In this document: in pieces, positions 9,424 to 17,435 of the stretch
Layout of the letters: each line of letters opens with the position of its first letter
How positions within the stretch are numbered: position 1 is the stretch's first letter
Source of the DNA: Labrys wisconsinensis
GTDB taxonomy: Bacteria > Pseudomonadota > Alphaproteobacteria > Rhizobiales > Labraceae
Direction: 5' to 3'
NCBI RefSeq assembly: GCF_030814995.1
Contig: NZ_JAUSVX010000025.1
Coordinates: 38,436 to 102,435 of the forward strand
Length of the DNA stretch: 64,000 nt
The notes under the pieces: model-generated
Databases searched by the model: none
What the model was told of the DNA's origin: nothing
The model's input: the letters and a program-made list of their open reading frames with translations, nothing else
Position numbers and translations under genes: made by a program

Positions 9424-10341
9424 TCAGATCTCGGCGTTGCGCGCCATGATGCGGATCTGCAGCCAGGCGAGCCCGGCCATCATCACGAACAGCATCATGG
9501 AGAGAGCGGCGGCATAGGCGGGCTGGTTGAGCTTGCCCTGCTCCAGCCAGATCAGGAACTCGGGCAGGGTCGTCGCCGTGCCCGGGCCGCCGGCGGTGAG
9601 CACGTAGATCAGGCCGAACATCGAGGTGAGCACGCCGATGGTGGTGACCACGGCGGTGAATTCGATGATCGGGCGCAGCGAGGGCACGATGACGTAGAGC
9701 CAGGTCTGCCAGAGCCCGGCGCCGTCGAGCCGCGCCGCCTCGACCATGTCCTGCGGCACGGTGGAGAGGCCGGCGAGGAAGATCAGCACGCCCATGCCGA
9801 AGGTCGACCAGAACTGCACGGCGATCAGGCTGGCGAGGGCGGTGGAGGAATCGCCGAGCCAGTCCACGGCCGAGATGCCGACCAGCTTCAGGAGCGCGTT
9901 GAGGCTGCCGTCGAAGCGCAGCACGACGTTGAAGATCGAGCCGATGATGACGCTGGAGAGCACGGCAGGGAAGAAATAGACGGCGCGGAACAGCCTGCCC
10001 CCGGGCACGCCCTGATGGATCAGGATGGCGAGCACCATGGGCAGCGCCACCCAGACCGGCAGCGTCGCCAGCAGGAACAGGGTGTTGACCACCGAAGCCC
10101 GGAAGGTGGGATCGGCGAGGGCCTGCGCGTAGTTGGCCGCGCCGACGAAGCGCGCCGGGCCGATGCCGGTCGAATCGGTGAAGGAGAGTACGAAGCCCCA
10201 GGCCAGCGGGAAGGCCCGGAAGACCAGGACCAGCAGCAGCGCGGGCAGCAGGCAGAGATAGGCGAAGCGCCACTCGGCGCGGTGGGCGGCTGCGGCCCTC
10301 CGGGATGGGAGGGCGGCTCGGCTGAGGTTGGCTGGCGGCAT
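9424..10341 (-). CDS. Carbohydrate ABC transporter permease, MalF type
   Basis: Partner permease of the MalG-type gene that follows. The 305 residues begin with a short cytoplasmic segment and a first helix, AYLCLLPALLLVLVFRAFPL. The coupling loop is DMVEAARLDGAGLWQTW. The FGLIYVLTAGGPGTAT segment is typical of MalF/UgpA permeases. The ATG at 10341 (MPPANLS) gives the usual N-terminus; upstream in-frame codons reach 10404. A REP-like composite element separates it from the substrate-binding protein gene upstream. Confidence 0.9.
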   Translation of the reverse strand: MPPANLSRAALPSRRAAAAHRAEWRFAYLCLLPALLLVLVFRAFPLAWGFVLSFTDSTGIGPARFVGAANYAQALADPTFRASVVNTLFLLATLPVWVALPMVLAILIHQGVPGGRLFRAVYFFPAVLSSVIIGSIFNVVLRFDGSLNALLKLVGISAVDWLGDSSTALASLIAVQFWSTFGMGVLIFLAGLSTVPQDMVEAARLDGAGLWQTWLYVIVPSLRPIIEFTAVVTTIGVLTSMFGLIYVLTAGGPGTATTLPEFLIWLEQGKLNQPAYAAALSMMLFVMMAGLAWLQIRIMARNAEI

Positions 10342-10425
10342 GTGGACTCGACCAGGGCAAAGACGTCCGCGGGAAGCTCTATACGCACTACGCTTGTAAA
10401 CCATTCTTGAGGCTCAACTTTTGGT

Positions 10426-10538
10426 CGTCATGGGCGGGCTTGTCCCGCCCATCCCAAGCGAAATCGAATTCGATTTCGTGGCGACCACAGGCTCATGTTG
10501 AGTTCGCGTGGATGGACGGGACAAGCCCGTCCATGACG
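10426..10538. repeat. REPIN-like composite: two inverted REP units around a GAATTC-centred palindrome
   Basis: A REP-like palindrome (10426-10454, GGGCGGGCTTGTCCCGCCC core) is followed by a perfect 20-bp palindrome centred on GAATTC (10459-10478). A second REP-like unit in opposite orientation lies at 10508-10538. A near copy with the same architecture is at 22883-23035, and an interrupted REP unit lies around 15134-15380. This element fills most of the 279-base gap between the two ABC genes, and I see no coding potential there. Confidence 0.75.
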
Positions 10539-10620
10539 CGCACTGGTTGAACCATTGGCCTGACAGGACAACCAGCTTCGCTTGCCGCCCCCTCTTCGGC
10601 CGGGAAAGGGACTCCGCGCT

Positions 10621-11904
10621 CTACATCTGCGGCTTGGCCCTGGCCTGGACCGCGTCGAGCGCGGCGGCGGCGGCATCGACCGAGGTCTCGCCGTTGAGCA
10701 GGCGCTGGCTCTGGCGGTGCCATTCCTCCAGCTCCGCCGCCGAGGAATTGGCGTGGGCGGTCGGCGCGGCGGCGCTCGCGAGCCAGGGCTGGATCTGCTT
10801 CAGGGCCGGATTGTCGAGGCCGTCGAGCGTGACCGTGGTGTCGGCCGGCACGACGCCGGCATCGTGCACGAAGGTGCGGATCGGGCCGGCCGAGGCGAAG
10901 GTCTTCACCAGGTCGACCGCGAGGTCGCGCTTGCCGGAATTGCGGTTGACGCCGTAGCCGATGCCGCCGGAGACCGGGATCTTGGGATCGCCCTCCCGCT
11001 TGTCGGCGGCGACGGTCGGCGAGGGATGGCGGAACACGCCGACGGCCTCCACACCCATCATCTCGCCGAACTGCTTCCAGTGGGCGACGTCGGAGAGGAG
11101 GCCGATGGTGTTGGCGCCGTCGCCGCGCATGAACATCTCGTATTCGTCCATGAACTTGGCGGTGGAGTTGGCGCCCGGCTGGTACCAGCCCGCCTTGCCG
11201 GTCTCGACCCAGGCCTGCAGGATCGCCTTGATCGGCGGGCTCGACCATTTCAGCCGGCCGGCGGCGAAGTCAGCCTGCTGCTCGGCGGTGAGGGACGTCG
11301 CCGCCACGGCGGAGAAGAAGAACTCGGCCCCGAAGCCTTCCTTGTTACCCATGACGAAGCAGGGCACCCCGCCCTTGGCCTTGAAGGCCTCGCACACCTG
11401 CTGCAGCCCGGCCCAGGTGGTCGGCGGCTTGTCGGGATCGAGCCCGGCCTGCGCATAGAGCTTGCGGTTGTAGTAGACGACAAAGCCCTGCAGCGTGATC
11501 GGCAGGGCGTAGAGGCCGCCGTCCGGCCCCTGGAACTCCTCGCGGCCGGCCAGCTTGGCGACGAGGTCGGGCGCCTTGTCGTCCAGCCTGAGGAGCGAGC
11601 CGAGGCGCGCCTTGGCTTGGGCGCCGCCGTTCATCAGGAAGACGTCGGGGCCGGCATCGGCGGCGAGCGCCGTGCCGAGCAGCGTGTAGTACTGGTCGTG
11701 CGGCTGCATGACATAGCTGACGGTGACGCCGGGATGGGCCGCCTCGAAGGTGCTCTTCACCGTGTCGAAATAGCTGGCGAGGTTGGGGTCGCCGCTCTTG
11801 AAGTCCCAGACCGTGATCTCCTCGGCGAGGGCCGGCGCGGCGGCCAGCATCGCGGCCAGCGCGACGACCGGCGTCAGGCCGATGATCGGCTTCAGGCTCG
11901 TCAT
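10621..11904 (-). CDS. Extracellular sugar-binding protein of an ABC importer
   Basis: Periplasmic substrate-binding protein of 427 residues. A Sec signal (MTSLKPIIGLTPVVALAAML, cleavage near LAEE) precedes the mature domain. GDPNLASYFDTVKSTFEAAH and LDPDKPPTTWAGLQQVCEAF are the usual blocks of family 1 solute-binding proteins. It is the first transport gene of the minus-strand operon, just downstream of the enolase-superfamily gene (30-base gap). This suggests that the imported compound, possibly a sugar acid or glycoside, is processed by that enzyme. Confidence 0.9.
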   Translation of the reverse strand: MTSLKPIIGLTPVVALAAMLAAAPALAEEITVWDFKSGDPNLASYFDTVKSTFEAAHPGVTVSYVMQPHDQYYTLLGTALAADAGPDVFLMNGGAQAKARLGSLLRLDDKAPDLVAKLAGREEFQGPDGGLYALPITLQGFVVYYNRKLYAQAGLDPDKPPTTWAGLQQVCEAFKAKGGVPCFVMGNKEGFGAEFFFSAVAATSLTAEQQADFAAGRLKWSSPPIKAILQAWVETGKAGWYQPGANSTAKFMDEYEMFMRGDGANTIGLLSDVAHWKQFGEMMGVEAVGVFRHPSPTVAADKREGDPKIPVSGGIGYGVNRNSGKRDLAVDLVKTFASAGPIRTFVHDAGVVPADTTVTLDGLDNPALKQIQPWLASAAAPTAHANSSAAELEEWHRQSQRLLNGETSVDAAAAALDAVQARAKPQM

Positions 11905-11934
11905 GGCGTTCCTCCGAAAGGTTGTTGTCGTTGT

Positions 11935-13083
11935 TCAGCCCTGCCCGCGCATCGCGACGCGCGGATTGTCCGGCGGCGGCCCGAGCGCCGCCCGCGGCAG
12001 CACCTCGGGCCGCGACCAGGCACGGCGGGCGTCCTCCGAGAGCACCAGCCCGTGGCCGGGGCGGTCCGGCGCATGGGCCCAGCCGTCGCGGATCTCGACC
12101 GGCTGCTCGACCAGGTGGTCGAAGTTCTGGAAGGAATATTCCAGCCACTCCACCTCGGGCAGGGCGCAGGCCATGTGCACGCCGACCTCGAGGAAGGTGT
12201 TGCCGAGGCTGACGGGAATGCCGAGCTCGGCCGCCAGCCAGCCGATGCGCATCACGTCGGTGACCTGGCCGTGGACGTTGAGGATGTCGGTGCCGCCGGC
12301 CAGCATCAGCGCCCGCTTGCCGGCGGCATCGAGATATTCGCCCGAATTGATCAGCGTCCACGGCGCGCCCTGGCGCAGCAGCCGCAGCCCTTCGAAATCG
12401 TGGCGCAGGATCGGGTCCTCGACCCAGAGCAGGCGGGCGCCGGCATCGCGCAGGGCGCCGAGCTTGACCAGCGCCTCCTTGGCGCCCCAGGCCTCATTGG
12501 CGTCGATCATCACCTCGGCGCCGGGACGGACGGTGCGGACCAGCAGGTCGAGCCGGTGGCGGTCGCGCTCGAAGTCGGGATGGCCCACCTTGATCTTGAA
12601 GGCGCGGTAGCCCTGCGCGTCGGCATGGGCGAACAGCGCGGCGAACGCGGCATCGTCGAGATGGAAGTCGAGGCCGGAGGCATAGGCGCGCACCCGGTCG
12701 CGCCGGCTGCCGAGCAGGCGGTGCAGCGGCAGGCCGGCCTGCTTGGCGGCGAGGTCCCAGAGCGCCACCTGGACCGCTTCCTCGAAGGGCAGGCCGAAGC
12801 CGCGCTGGTTGCCGCCGCGCGGACGGCCGACGCGATGCACCAGGCCGAGCGGCGGCTCGCCTTCCAGGCCCGGCCAGACCTCGTCGCGGAAGACGCGGAC
12901 CATCTCGGCCAGGGCTGGAAGAGGCCGGAACAGGCTCTGCGCGAAGCCGAGGCCGATGCGGCCCTGCGCGTCGACCAGCTCGAGGGCGGCGATGTTGGCG
13001 TCGTCCGCCCGCACCTGGCTGTCGCCGATGACGCGGTCGCGGGCGAACTGGAACCGGGTGAGACGGAATTCCGCGATGCGCAT
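11935..13083 (-). CDS. Mandelate racemase/muconate lactonizing enzyme family protein
   Basis: An enolase-superfamily enzyme of 382 residues that probably abstracts a proton alpha to a carboxylate. The KxK-type catalytic motif is AFKIKVGH. The three metal ligands are readable as D in MIDANEAW, E in LWVEDPI and E in INSGEYL. A histidine in LNVHGQVTD may act as the opposing base. Whether it is a dehydratase, racemase or cycloisomerase cannot be told. It heads the operon with the ABC importer genes and diverges from a GntR regulator, which fits a pathway-specific sugar-acid module. Confidence 0.85.
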   Translation of the reverse strand: MRIAEFRLTRFQFARDRVIGDSQVRADDANIAALELVDAQGRIGLGFAQSLFRPLPALAEMVRVFRDEVWPGLEGEPPLGLVHRVGRPRGGNQRGFGLPFEEAVQVALWDLAAKQAGLPLHRLLGSRRDRVRAYASGLDFHLDDAAFAALFAHADAQGYRAFKIKVGHPDFERDRHRLDLLVRTVRPGAEVMIDANEAWGAKEALVKLGALRDAGARLLWVEDPILRHDFEGLRLLRQGAPWTLINSGEYLDAAGKRALMLAGGTDILNVHGQVTDVMRIGWLAAELGIPVSLGNTFLEVGVHMACALPEVEWLEYSFQNFDHLVEQPVEIRDGWAHAPDRPGHGLVLSEDARRAWSRPEVLPRAALGPPPDNPRVAMRGQG

Positions 13084-13102
13084 ATCGATCAGGGTCTGGC
13101 GT

Positions 13103-13112
13103 TGATATATCA
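13103..13112. promoter_or_regulatory. Candidate GntR operator in a divergent promoter region
   Basis: A perfect AT-rich palindrome, TGATATATCA, lies in the 68-base gap between the divergent enolase-superfamily gene and the gntR-type gene. Its position and symmetry suit autoregulated FCD-type GntR control of the import operon. A further AT-rich stretch (TATTAATAGATC) follows at about 13121. No experimental motif is available for comparison. Confidence 0.45.
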
Positions 13113-13151
13113 GATTGTGCTATTAATAGATCAGACGACGAGGGCACGCAA

Positions 13152-13841
13152 GTGACGACAGCCAGGGATGCGCCGGAGGACCTCGCGAGCCCGGACGGGC
13201 GGCGGTTGAGCGACATCGCCTATGCCCGCATCCTCGAGATCCTGTTCGAGCGTCGCCTGCCGGCCGGCGCCTTCGTGTCGCAGAGCGAGCTGGTCACCTT
13301 GACGGGCGTCTCGGTCGCACCGCTGCGCGATGCGCTGCGCGTGCTCGAGGCCGACGGCATCGTCACCATCCACCCGCGGTCCGGCATCGAGTTCGTCAAG
13401 CCCGGCCTGGAGCTGACGCGGGCGACCTATCAGTTCCGCGGCATCGTCGAGGCGGCGGCGGTCGCCGTCTATGCCGAGACGGCGGACGAGGCCGACATGG
13501 CCGCGGTCGAGCGCAGCCACCGGTCGGCGCTGGAGGCGATCGAGCGCGAGGGGCTGACGCCGCCCCTGCGCGACGGGCTGGAGACGCTGGAGGACATGCT
13601 CCACAACGCCATCATCGCCAGCCTGCGCAACCCGCTGATCGAGACCAGCTACCGGCGCATCCACAACTATCTCCGGATCCTCCGGCTCGACCGCAAGATC
13701 ACGCCGCCGCTGGCGCTGCGCTCGATCCGCGAGCATCTCGCCATCATCGAGGCCTGCCGCCGCCGCAACGCCGCCGAGGCGCAGGCGGCCCTGCAGACGC
13801 ATTTCACCAATGCGCTGCAGCGGCACATGGGGCTGTACTGA
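13152..13841 (+). CDS. GntR-family (FCD subfamily) transcriptional regulator
   Basis: A 229-residue regulator. The N-terminal winged helix-turn-helix covers about residues 20-80 (AYARILEILFERRLPAGAFV, SVAPLRDALRVLEADGIV). The C-terminal all-helical FCD domain has metal-ligand-type residues in HNAIIASLRN and a histidine in REHLAIIEACRRR. It starts with GTG at 13152. It diverges from the enolase/ABC operon and is the likely ligand-responsive repressor of that operon. Confidence 0.9.
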   Translation: MTTARDAPEDLASPDGRRLSDIAYARILEILFERRLPAGAFVSQSELVTLTGVSVAPLRDALRVLEADGIVTIHPRSGIEFVKPGLELTRATYQFRGIVEAAAVAVYAETADEADMAAVERSHRSALEAIEREGLTPPLRDGLETLEDMLHNAIIASLRNPLIETSYRRIHNYLRILRLDRKITPPLALRSIREHLAIIEACRRRNAAEAQAALQTHFTNALQRHMGLY

Positions 13842-13957
13842 GGCGAGCGGCGGGTGCGCGCCGATCCAAGTTTTTGAACGATTCCAGGCTGCGCTCCCGC
13901 CGTTCCCGTGCCATCATCCCCCCGCAAGGTCGGAAGCCGGCGAGGCGGGAGGAAGCC

Positions 13958-14587
13958 ATGGCAGTGGAGATCGTTCGCGGCCGCGACGCGGTCGTGCATT
14001 TCGACGGACATCTGTGCATCCATTCGCGCGGCTGCGTGCTCGACCGGCCCGACGTGTTCGTGCCGAACGTCAAGGGCGCCTGGATCCATCCGGACGCGGC
14101 CGCGGTGGAGGACCTGGAGCGGCTGGCGCACAACTGCCCCTCCGGCGCCATCCGGATCGAGCGGCTCGACGGCGGGCCGGAGGAGACGGCGCCGCTGGTC
14201 AACACCGCGCGCATCCGCGAGAACGGGCCGCTCGCGGTGAACGCGGCGCTGGTCGTCGGCGAGCACCAGGCGACCCGGGCGACGCTCTGCCGCTGCGGCG
14301 CCTCGGCCAACAAGCCCTATTGCGACGGCAGCCACAGCGCTGCCGGCTTCACCGCCACGGGCGAGCCGGCCACGCAGGCCTCCGAGCCGCTGGCGGCGCG
14401 GAACGGCCCGCTCACCGTCACGCCCTTGACCAACGGGCCGCTGCGGGTGGTCGGCAACCTGGAGGTGGTCTCGGGCACGGGGCGCACCGTCAACCGGGTC
14501 ACGGAGACCTATCTGTGCCGCTGCGGCCACTCCGGGAACAAGCCCTATTGCGACGGCAGCCACAAGAGGGCGGGGTTCGTCGGCTAG
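13958..14587 (+). CDS. Ferredoxin-like / double CDGSH iron-sulfur protein
   Basis: A 209-residue protein with three cluster-binding modules. The N-terminal 70 residues form a divergent mono-cluster ferredoxin domain (HLCIHSRGCVLDRPDVF and HNCPSGAI). Two CDGSH motifs follow: CRCGASANKPYCDGSHSAAGF's core at about 110-130 and CRCGHSGNKPYCDGSH near the C-terminus. Each CDGSH has the three-Cys-one-His arrangement for a labile 2Fe-2S cluster. A strong ribosome-binding site (GGGAGGAA) selects the ATG at 13958. The function is unknown, probably redox or iron-sulfur handling. The next gene starts 11 bases on. Confidence 0.88.
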   Translation: MAVEIVRGRDAVVHFDGHLCIHSRGCVLDRPDVFVPNVKGAWIHPDAAAVEDLERLAHNCPSGAIRIERLDGGPEETAPLVNTARIRENGPLAVNAALVVGEHQATRATLCRCGASANKPYCDGSHSAAGFTATGEPATQASEPLAARNGPLTVTPLTNGPLRVVGNLEVVSGTGRTVNRVTETYLCRCGHSGNKPYCDGSHKRAGFVG

Positions 14588-14598
14588 GCAAGGGATCC

Positions 14599-15009
14599 AT
14601 GGCTTTCGCCATCAAGGCCGAGCTGCACGAGCCCGACGCGGAGACCTTCGTCTTCACGGCGGCGAAGACGATGTACGGCGGCACGCACATCGCCGCCGGC
14701 GACACGCTGTTCGTGTTCGCCAGCGAGACCCAAGGCGGCCGCGGCCTCGTGGCGCAGGCCGTGGTGACGGCGGCAGAGGCGGTGGCAGGGATACCCGACG
14801 TGGAGCGGCAGACGCCGCGGGTGAGCATCGCCGCGCGACGCACCGCGGCGGCGACACGGCCCCTGGGGCGGGCCGAGCTCAAGCGCTTCGGCGACTGGAG
14901 CGACGGCCGGCCCGAGACCGAGCTCAACTTCAAGTTCTACCGGCAGTCGACCAACAAGATCGTCGGCGTGTCGGAGGAAACGGCGGCGTTCCTGCGCGGG
15001 TTCTTCTAG
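14599..15009 (+). CDS. Conserved hypothetical protein, possibly PUA-like fold
   Basis: A 136-residue protein I do not recognise with confidence. The segments GDTLFVFASETQGGRGLVAQ and AVVTAAEAVAG resemble the beta-rich core of PUA/EVE-like domains. The tail TNKIVGVSEETAAFLRGFF reads like a conserved C-terminus. No membrane or signal segment is present. It starts 11 bases after the CDGSH gene, so the two are very likely co-transcribed and may share a function. Confidence 0.65.
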   Translation: MAFAIKAELHEPDAETFVFTAAKTMYGGTHIAAGDTLFVFASETQGGRGLVAQAVVTAAEAVAGIPDVERQTPRVSIAARRTAAATRPLGRAELKRFGDWSDGRPETELNFKFYRQSTNKIVGVSEETAAFLRGFF

Positions 15010-15133
15010 CGCCTCGTGCGAAGCCGGCCCTGCCCCGAGGCAGCGGGTGGCCGAACGTTTCTCGACGACGGCAGGTCCACCCGCGACCGTCGTCGTCCTA
15101 GCCGCAACCGTTCCGTCATGGCCGGGCTTGACC

Positions 15134-15380
15134 CCATAGGCGCTAAGATAAGGTCTACCGGGAGGCAGATATCGCGCTGTGCGTGACGCGCCTTTGTAAG
15201 ATTTGCACGACGCCTGTGCCCTCCCTCCCCCTTGTGGGGAGGGATAAAGGGTGGGGGTCGTGGGCATAGGTCTCGACATATCCTGATGGACCCCCACCCC
15301 TTACCCCTCCCCACAAGGGGGAGGGGATCGATCGACGTCGCGCCCAACTGGCTACTGCGTTCTTAACTTAGCGCCTATGG
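15134..15380. mobile_element. MITE-like element (247 bp) with 19-bp terminal inverted repeats, inserted in a REP-like repeat
   Basis: The ends at 15134-15152 and 15362-15380 are inverted copies (CCATAGGCGCTAAG core) with one mismatch. There is no coding capacity between them. The left flank ends in ATGGCCGGGCTTG and the right flank continues GGCTTGGCCCGGCCATCC. The element therefore splits a REP-like palindrome of the type seen at 10426 and 22883. GGGCTTG occurs on both sides (15124-15130 and 15380-15386), which may be a target duplication or part of the repeat itself. The 556-base gap between flanking genes holds no gene I can support. Confidence 0.6.
15221..15327. repeat. Large internal palindrome of the CCTCCCC(A)CAAGGGG type
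   Basis: Arms at 15221-15259 and 15289-15327 are nearly complementary over 39 bases and enclose a 29-base loop. Each arm itself contains a smaller CTCCCC/GGGGAG hairpin. A shorter relative lies at 25220-25249. It sits inside the MITE-like element described at 15134-15380. Confidence 0.7.
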
Positions 15381-15565
15381 GGCTTGGCCCGGCCATCCAC
15401 GCGACCACCAGCGGCGCCGCGAAGAACGCCGACCTATGTCTTGCCGCGTACGGCGTGACGCGGCAAGACATTTGCCCTTCGAGACTGCTGACAGGATGCC
15501 GTCAGCAGCCCGAGCCTATGGTGCCCCGTGTCCTGCCCGCCCGCAGGATGCGCGAGGGCTCCGGC

Positions 15566-16561
15566 ATGTCGAGCATCGATCTTCAGGACGACCCCTGGGG
15601 CCGCCGCTGGTGCCATGCCCCAAGGCGGGACGCCCGATCCTCGGGGTGGTCGAGGACGTTTGCGGGGCAGGCCGGCAGGCCGATCCGCGACGGCATCGCG
15701 TGCATGCTCGTTGCCGCCCTGCTGTTCGCGTCGGGCGCCGCCACGGCCCGCTTCGCCTCGGGCGCCATGAACACCTCCGCCCTCGTGTTCTGGACCAATC
15801 TGTTCTGCTTCCTGATCATGGGGGCGTGGTGCGCCCTCCGGCCTCCCCAGGGTGGGATCGCGACGAAGCGGCTCGGGCTGCACGTCCTGCGCTCCGTCTT
15901 CACCTACGGCGCGCTGCTGACCTACTTCTACGCGATCGCAACCATTCCCTTCGCCAATGCGGTCGTGCTGCAGTCGCTGGGCCCCGTCTTCGTGCCCGTG
16001 CTGGCCCTGGTGGTGCTTCGCAGGCTGTCGGATCGCAGCGTCTGGATCGGGGTCGTCATCAGCTTCGCCGGCGTGGCGCTCGTCATTCCGCCCGGCCGGT
16101 TGGGGATGTCGATCGGGGATCTGGCCGCCCTCCTCGCCGCCGTGGGCGGCGCGGCCGCCGCGCTGGTGATCTGGTCCCTGTCGACGACGGAGCCCGCGCA
16201 GCGGCAGATGTTCTATTTCTCGCTCTTCGCGGTGGTGCTTGCGGCGGTCCCGCTGCCATGGACATGGCAGACGCCGCGTGCGATCGAGCTCGTTCAGATC
16301 GGCGTCACCGCCGCCTTCATCATTGCCGGCCAATATTTCTATGCCAAGGCCTTCATCCTGGCCCCCGGCGACAAGGTGAACACCTGGAGCTACATGTCGA
16401 TCGTGTTCGCCGCGATCATCGGGCGTGCCGTCTGGGCCGAACCGATTCTCGTCACGACCTGCGTGGGGGCCGCGCTGATCGTCCTGGGTGCCCGTCTGGC
16501 ATCGAGGACGCGGCCGGAGAGGGCTCCCGCGTGCCGTTCGGGGACCGGAACCGACATGTGA
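15566..16561 (+). CDS. EamA-family (DMT) transporter
   Basis: A 331-residue inner-membrane protein of the drug/metabolite transporter superfamily, with two EamA repeats and about ten helices. Helix one begins at DGIACMLVAALLFASGAATARF. The end of repeat one, PFANAVVLQSLGPVFVPVLA, is typical, as is GQYFYAKAFILAPGDKVNTW in repeat two. The substrate, usually a metabolite or amino acid exported, is unknown. The start at 15566 (MSSIDLQ) is preferred; ATGs at 15548 and further upstream are in frame. Confidence 0.85.
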   Translation: MSSIDLQDDPWGRRWCHAPRRDARSSGWSRTFAGQAGRPIRDGIACMLVAALLFASGAATARFASGAMNTSALVFWTNLFCFLIMGAWCALRPPQGGIATKRLGLHVLRSVFTYGALLTYFYAIATIPFANAVVLQSLGPVFVPVLALVVLRRLSDRSVWIGVVISFAGVALVIPPGRLGMSIGDLAALLAAVGGAAAALVIWSLSTTEPAQRQMFYFSLFAVVLAAVPLPWTWQTPRAIELVQIGVTAAFIIAGQYFYAKAFILAPGDKVNTWSYMSIVFAAIIGRAVWAEPILVTTCVGAALIVLGARLASRTRPERAPACRSGTGTDM

Positions 16562-16742
16562 CGGCGGCCGCCTGGCCCCGTCCCTTCTGCGCAGGCGGCA
16601 CAGGGAAGCTTGAAGCTGCGGCTGCCGCGAAAGGCTCCGCCCCACATCGCGTCGAACGCTCGCCGCCGCCGGAGAACATCCGCCCCGTTCTGCCGTTCCG
16701 GCACGGGAAGATCCTTCTCCTTCACCGGAAAAGAACGCACAA

Positions 16743-16769
16743 TATAGTCTATTGATTTTATAGACTATA
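16743..16769. promoter_or_regulatory. Perfect 10-bp inverted repeat upstream of the sulfur operon
   Basis: TATAGTCTAT (16743-16752) and ATAGACTATA (16760-16769) flank a 7-base spacer. The site lies 49 bases before the FMN reductase start in an otherwise GC-rich region. It is a strong candidate operator for the sulfone operon, possibly for a LysR-type sulfur regulator or another dimeric activator. No regulator gene is adjacent. Confidence 0.6.
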
Positions 16770-16817
16770 AGCACCTATGACTCTCTGTGCCGCCCATGCC
16801 GGCCGAGGGAGTGCGGA

Positions 16818-17399
16818 ATGAGCGAGCTTGCCATCGTCGGGGTCTCCGGCAGCGTGACGCGGCCCTCGCGCACCACCGCGCTGGTGCGGGCGGTGCTGGA
16901 CCGGCTCGAGGCGCGCAGCGGCCTGACGCCGCGGCTGATCGAATTGGTCGATGCGGCGCCGCATCTGTTCTCCGCCCTCACCTGGGACCGGGTGGCGGGC
17001 GAGGCGCGCGCCATCGTCCGCGCGGTGGAGCAGGCCGACCTCCTGGTGGTCGGCACGCCCGTCTACCGCGCCTCCTATACCGGCGCGCTGAAGCACCTGT
17101 TCGACCTCGTCCACCACGCCACCTTCGCCGGCAAGCCGGTGCTGCTCGCCGCCACCGGCGGCACGCCGCTGCACGGTCTCGTCACCGAGCACCAGCTCCG
17201 GCCCCTGTTCGGCTTCCTCAACGCCCTGACGCTGCCGACCACGATCTACGCCGTCGAGGCCGACTTCGACGGACACCGCCTCGCCAGCCCCAGGATCGCC
17301 GAGCGCATCGAGCGGGCGGTGGGCGAGGCGCTGGAGCAGGTCGGCCGGCGGCCGGGCGCGGAGGAAGCCGACCGGCGCCCGGTCCTCGCCGCCGGCTGA
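16818..17399 (+). CDS. NAD(P)H-dependent FMN reductase (MsuE/SsuE type)
   Basis: A 193-residue flavodoxin-fold enzyme predicted to supply reduced FMN to the flavin-dependent monooxygenase encoded next. The phosphate-binding loop is GVSGSVTRPSRTT. VVGTPVYRASYTGALKHLFD is the conserved helix of the SsuE/MsuE group, and LAATGGTPLHGL forms the later flavin loop. It is the first gene of the sulfone operon, 36 bases before sfnG. The operator-like palindrome at 16743 lies just upstream. Confidence 0.88.
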   Translation: MSELAIVGVSGSVTRPSRTTALVRAVLDRLEARSGLTPRLIELVDAAPHLFSALTWDRVAGEARAIVRAVEQADLLVVGTPVYRASYTGALKHLFDLVHHATFAGKPVLLAATGGTPLHGLVTEHQLRPLFGFLNALTLPTTIYAVEADFDGHRLASPRIAERIERAVGEALEQVGRRPGAEEADRRPVLAAG

Positions 17400-17435
17400 G
17401 GCCTTTCCCAACCAACGCCACACCAGAGAGCCGCC

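Noticed and set aside
10426..10538. Repeat region considered as a CRISPR array
   Set aside because: There are only two inverted units without regular spacers or cas genes; it fits a REP pair.
10582..13155. Long plus-strand open frame opposite the ABC and enolase-superfamily genes
   Set aside because: It lacks any family motif and lies wholly over recognised minus-strand genes.
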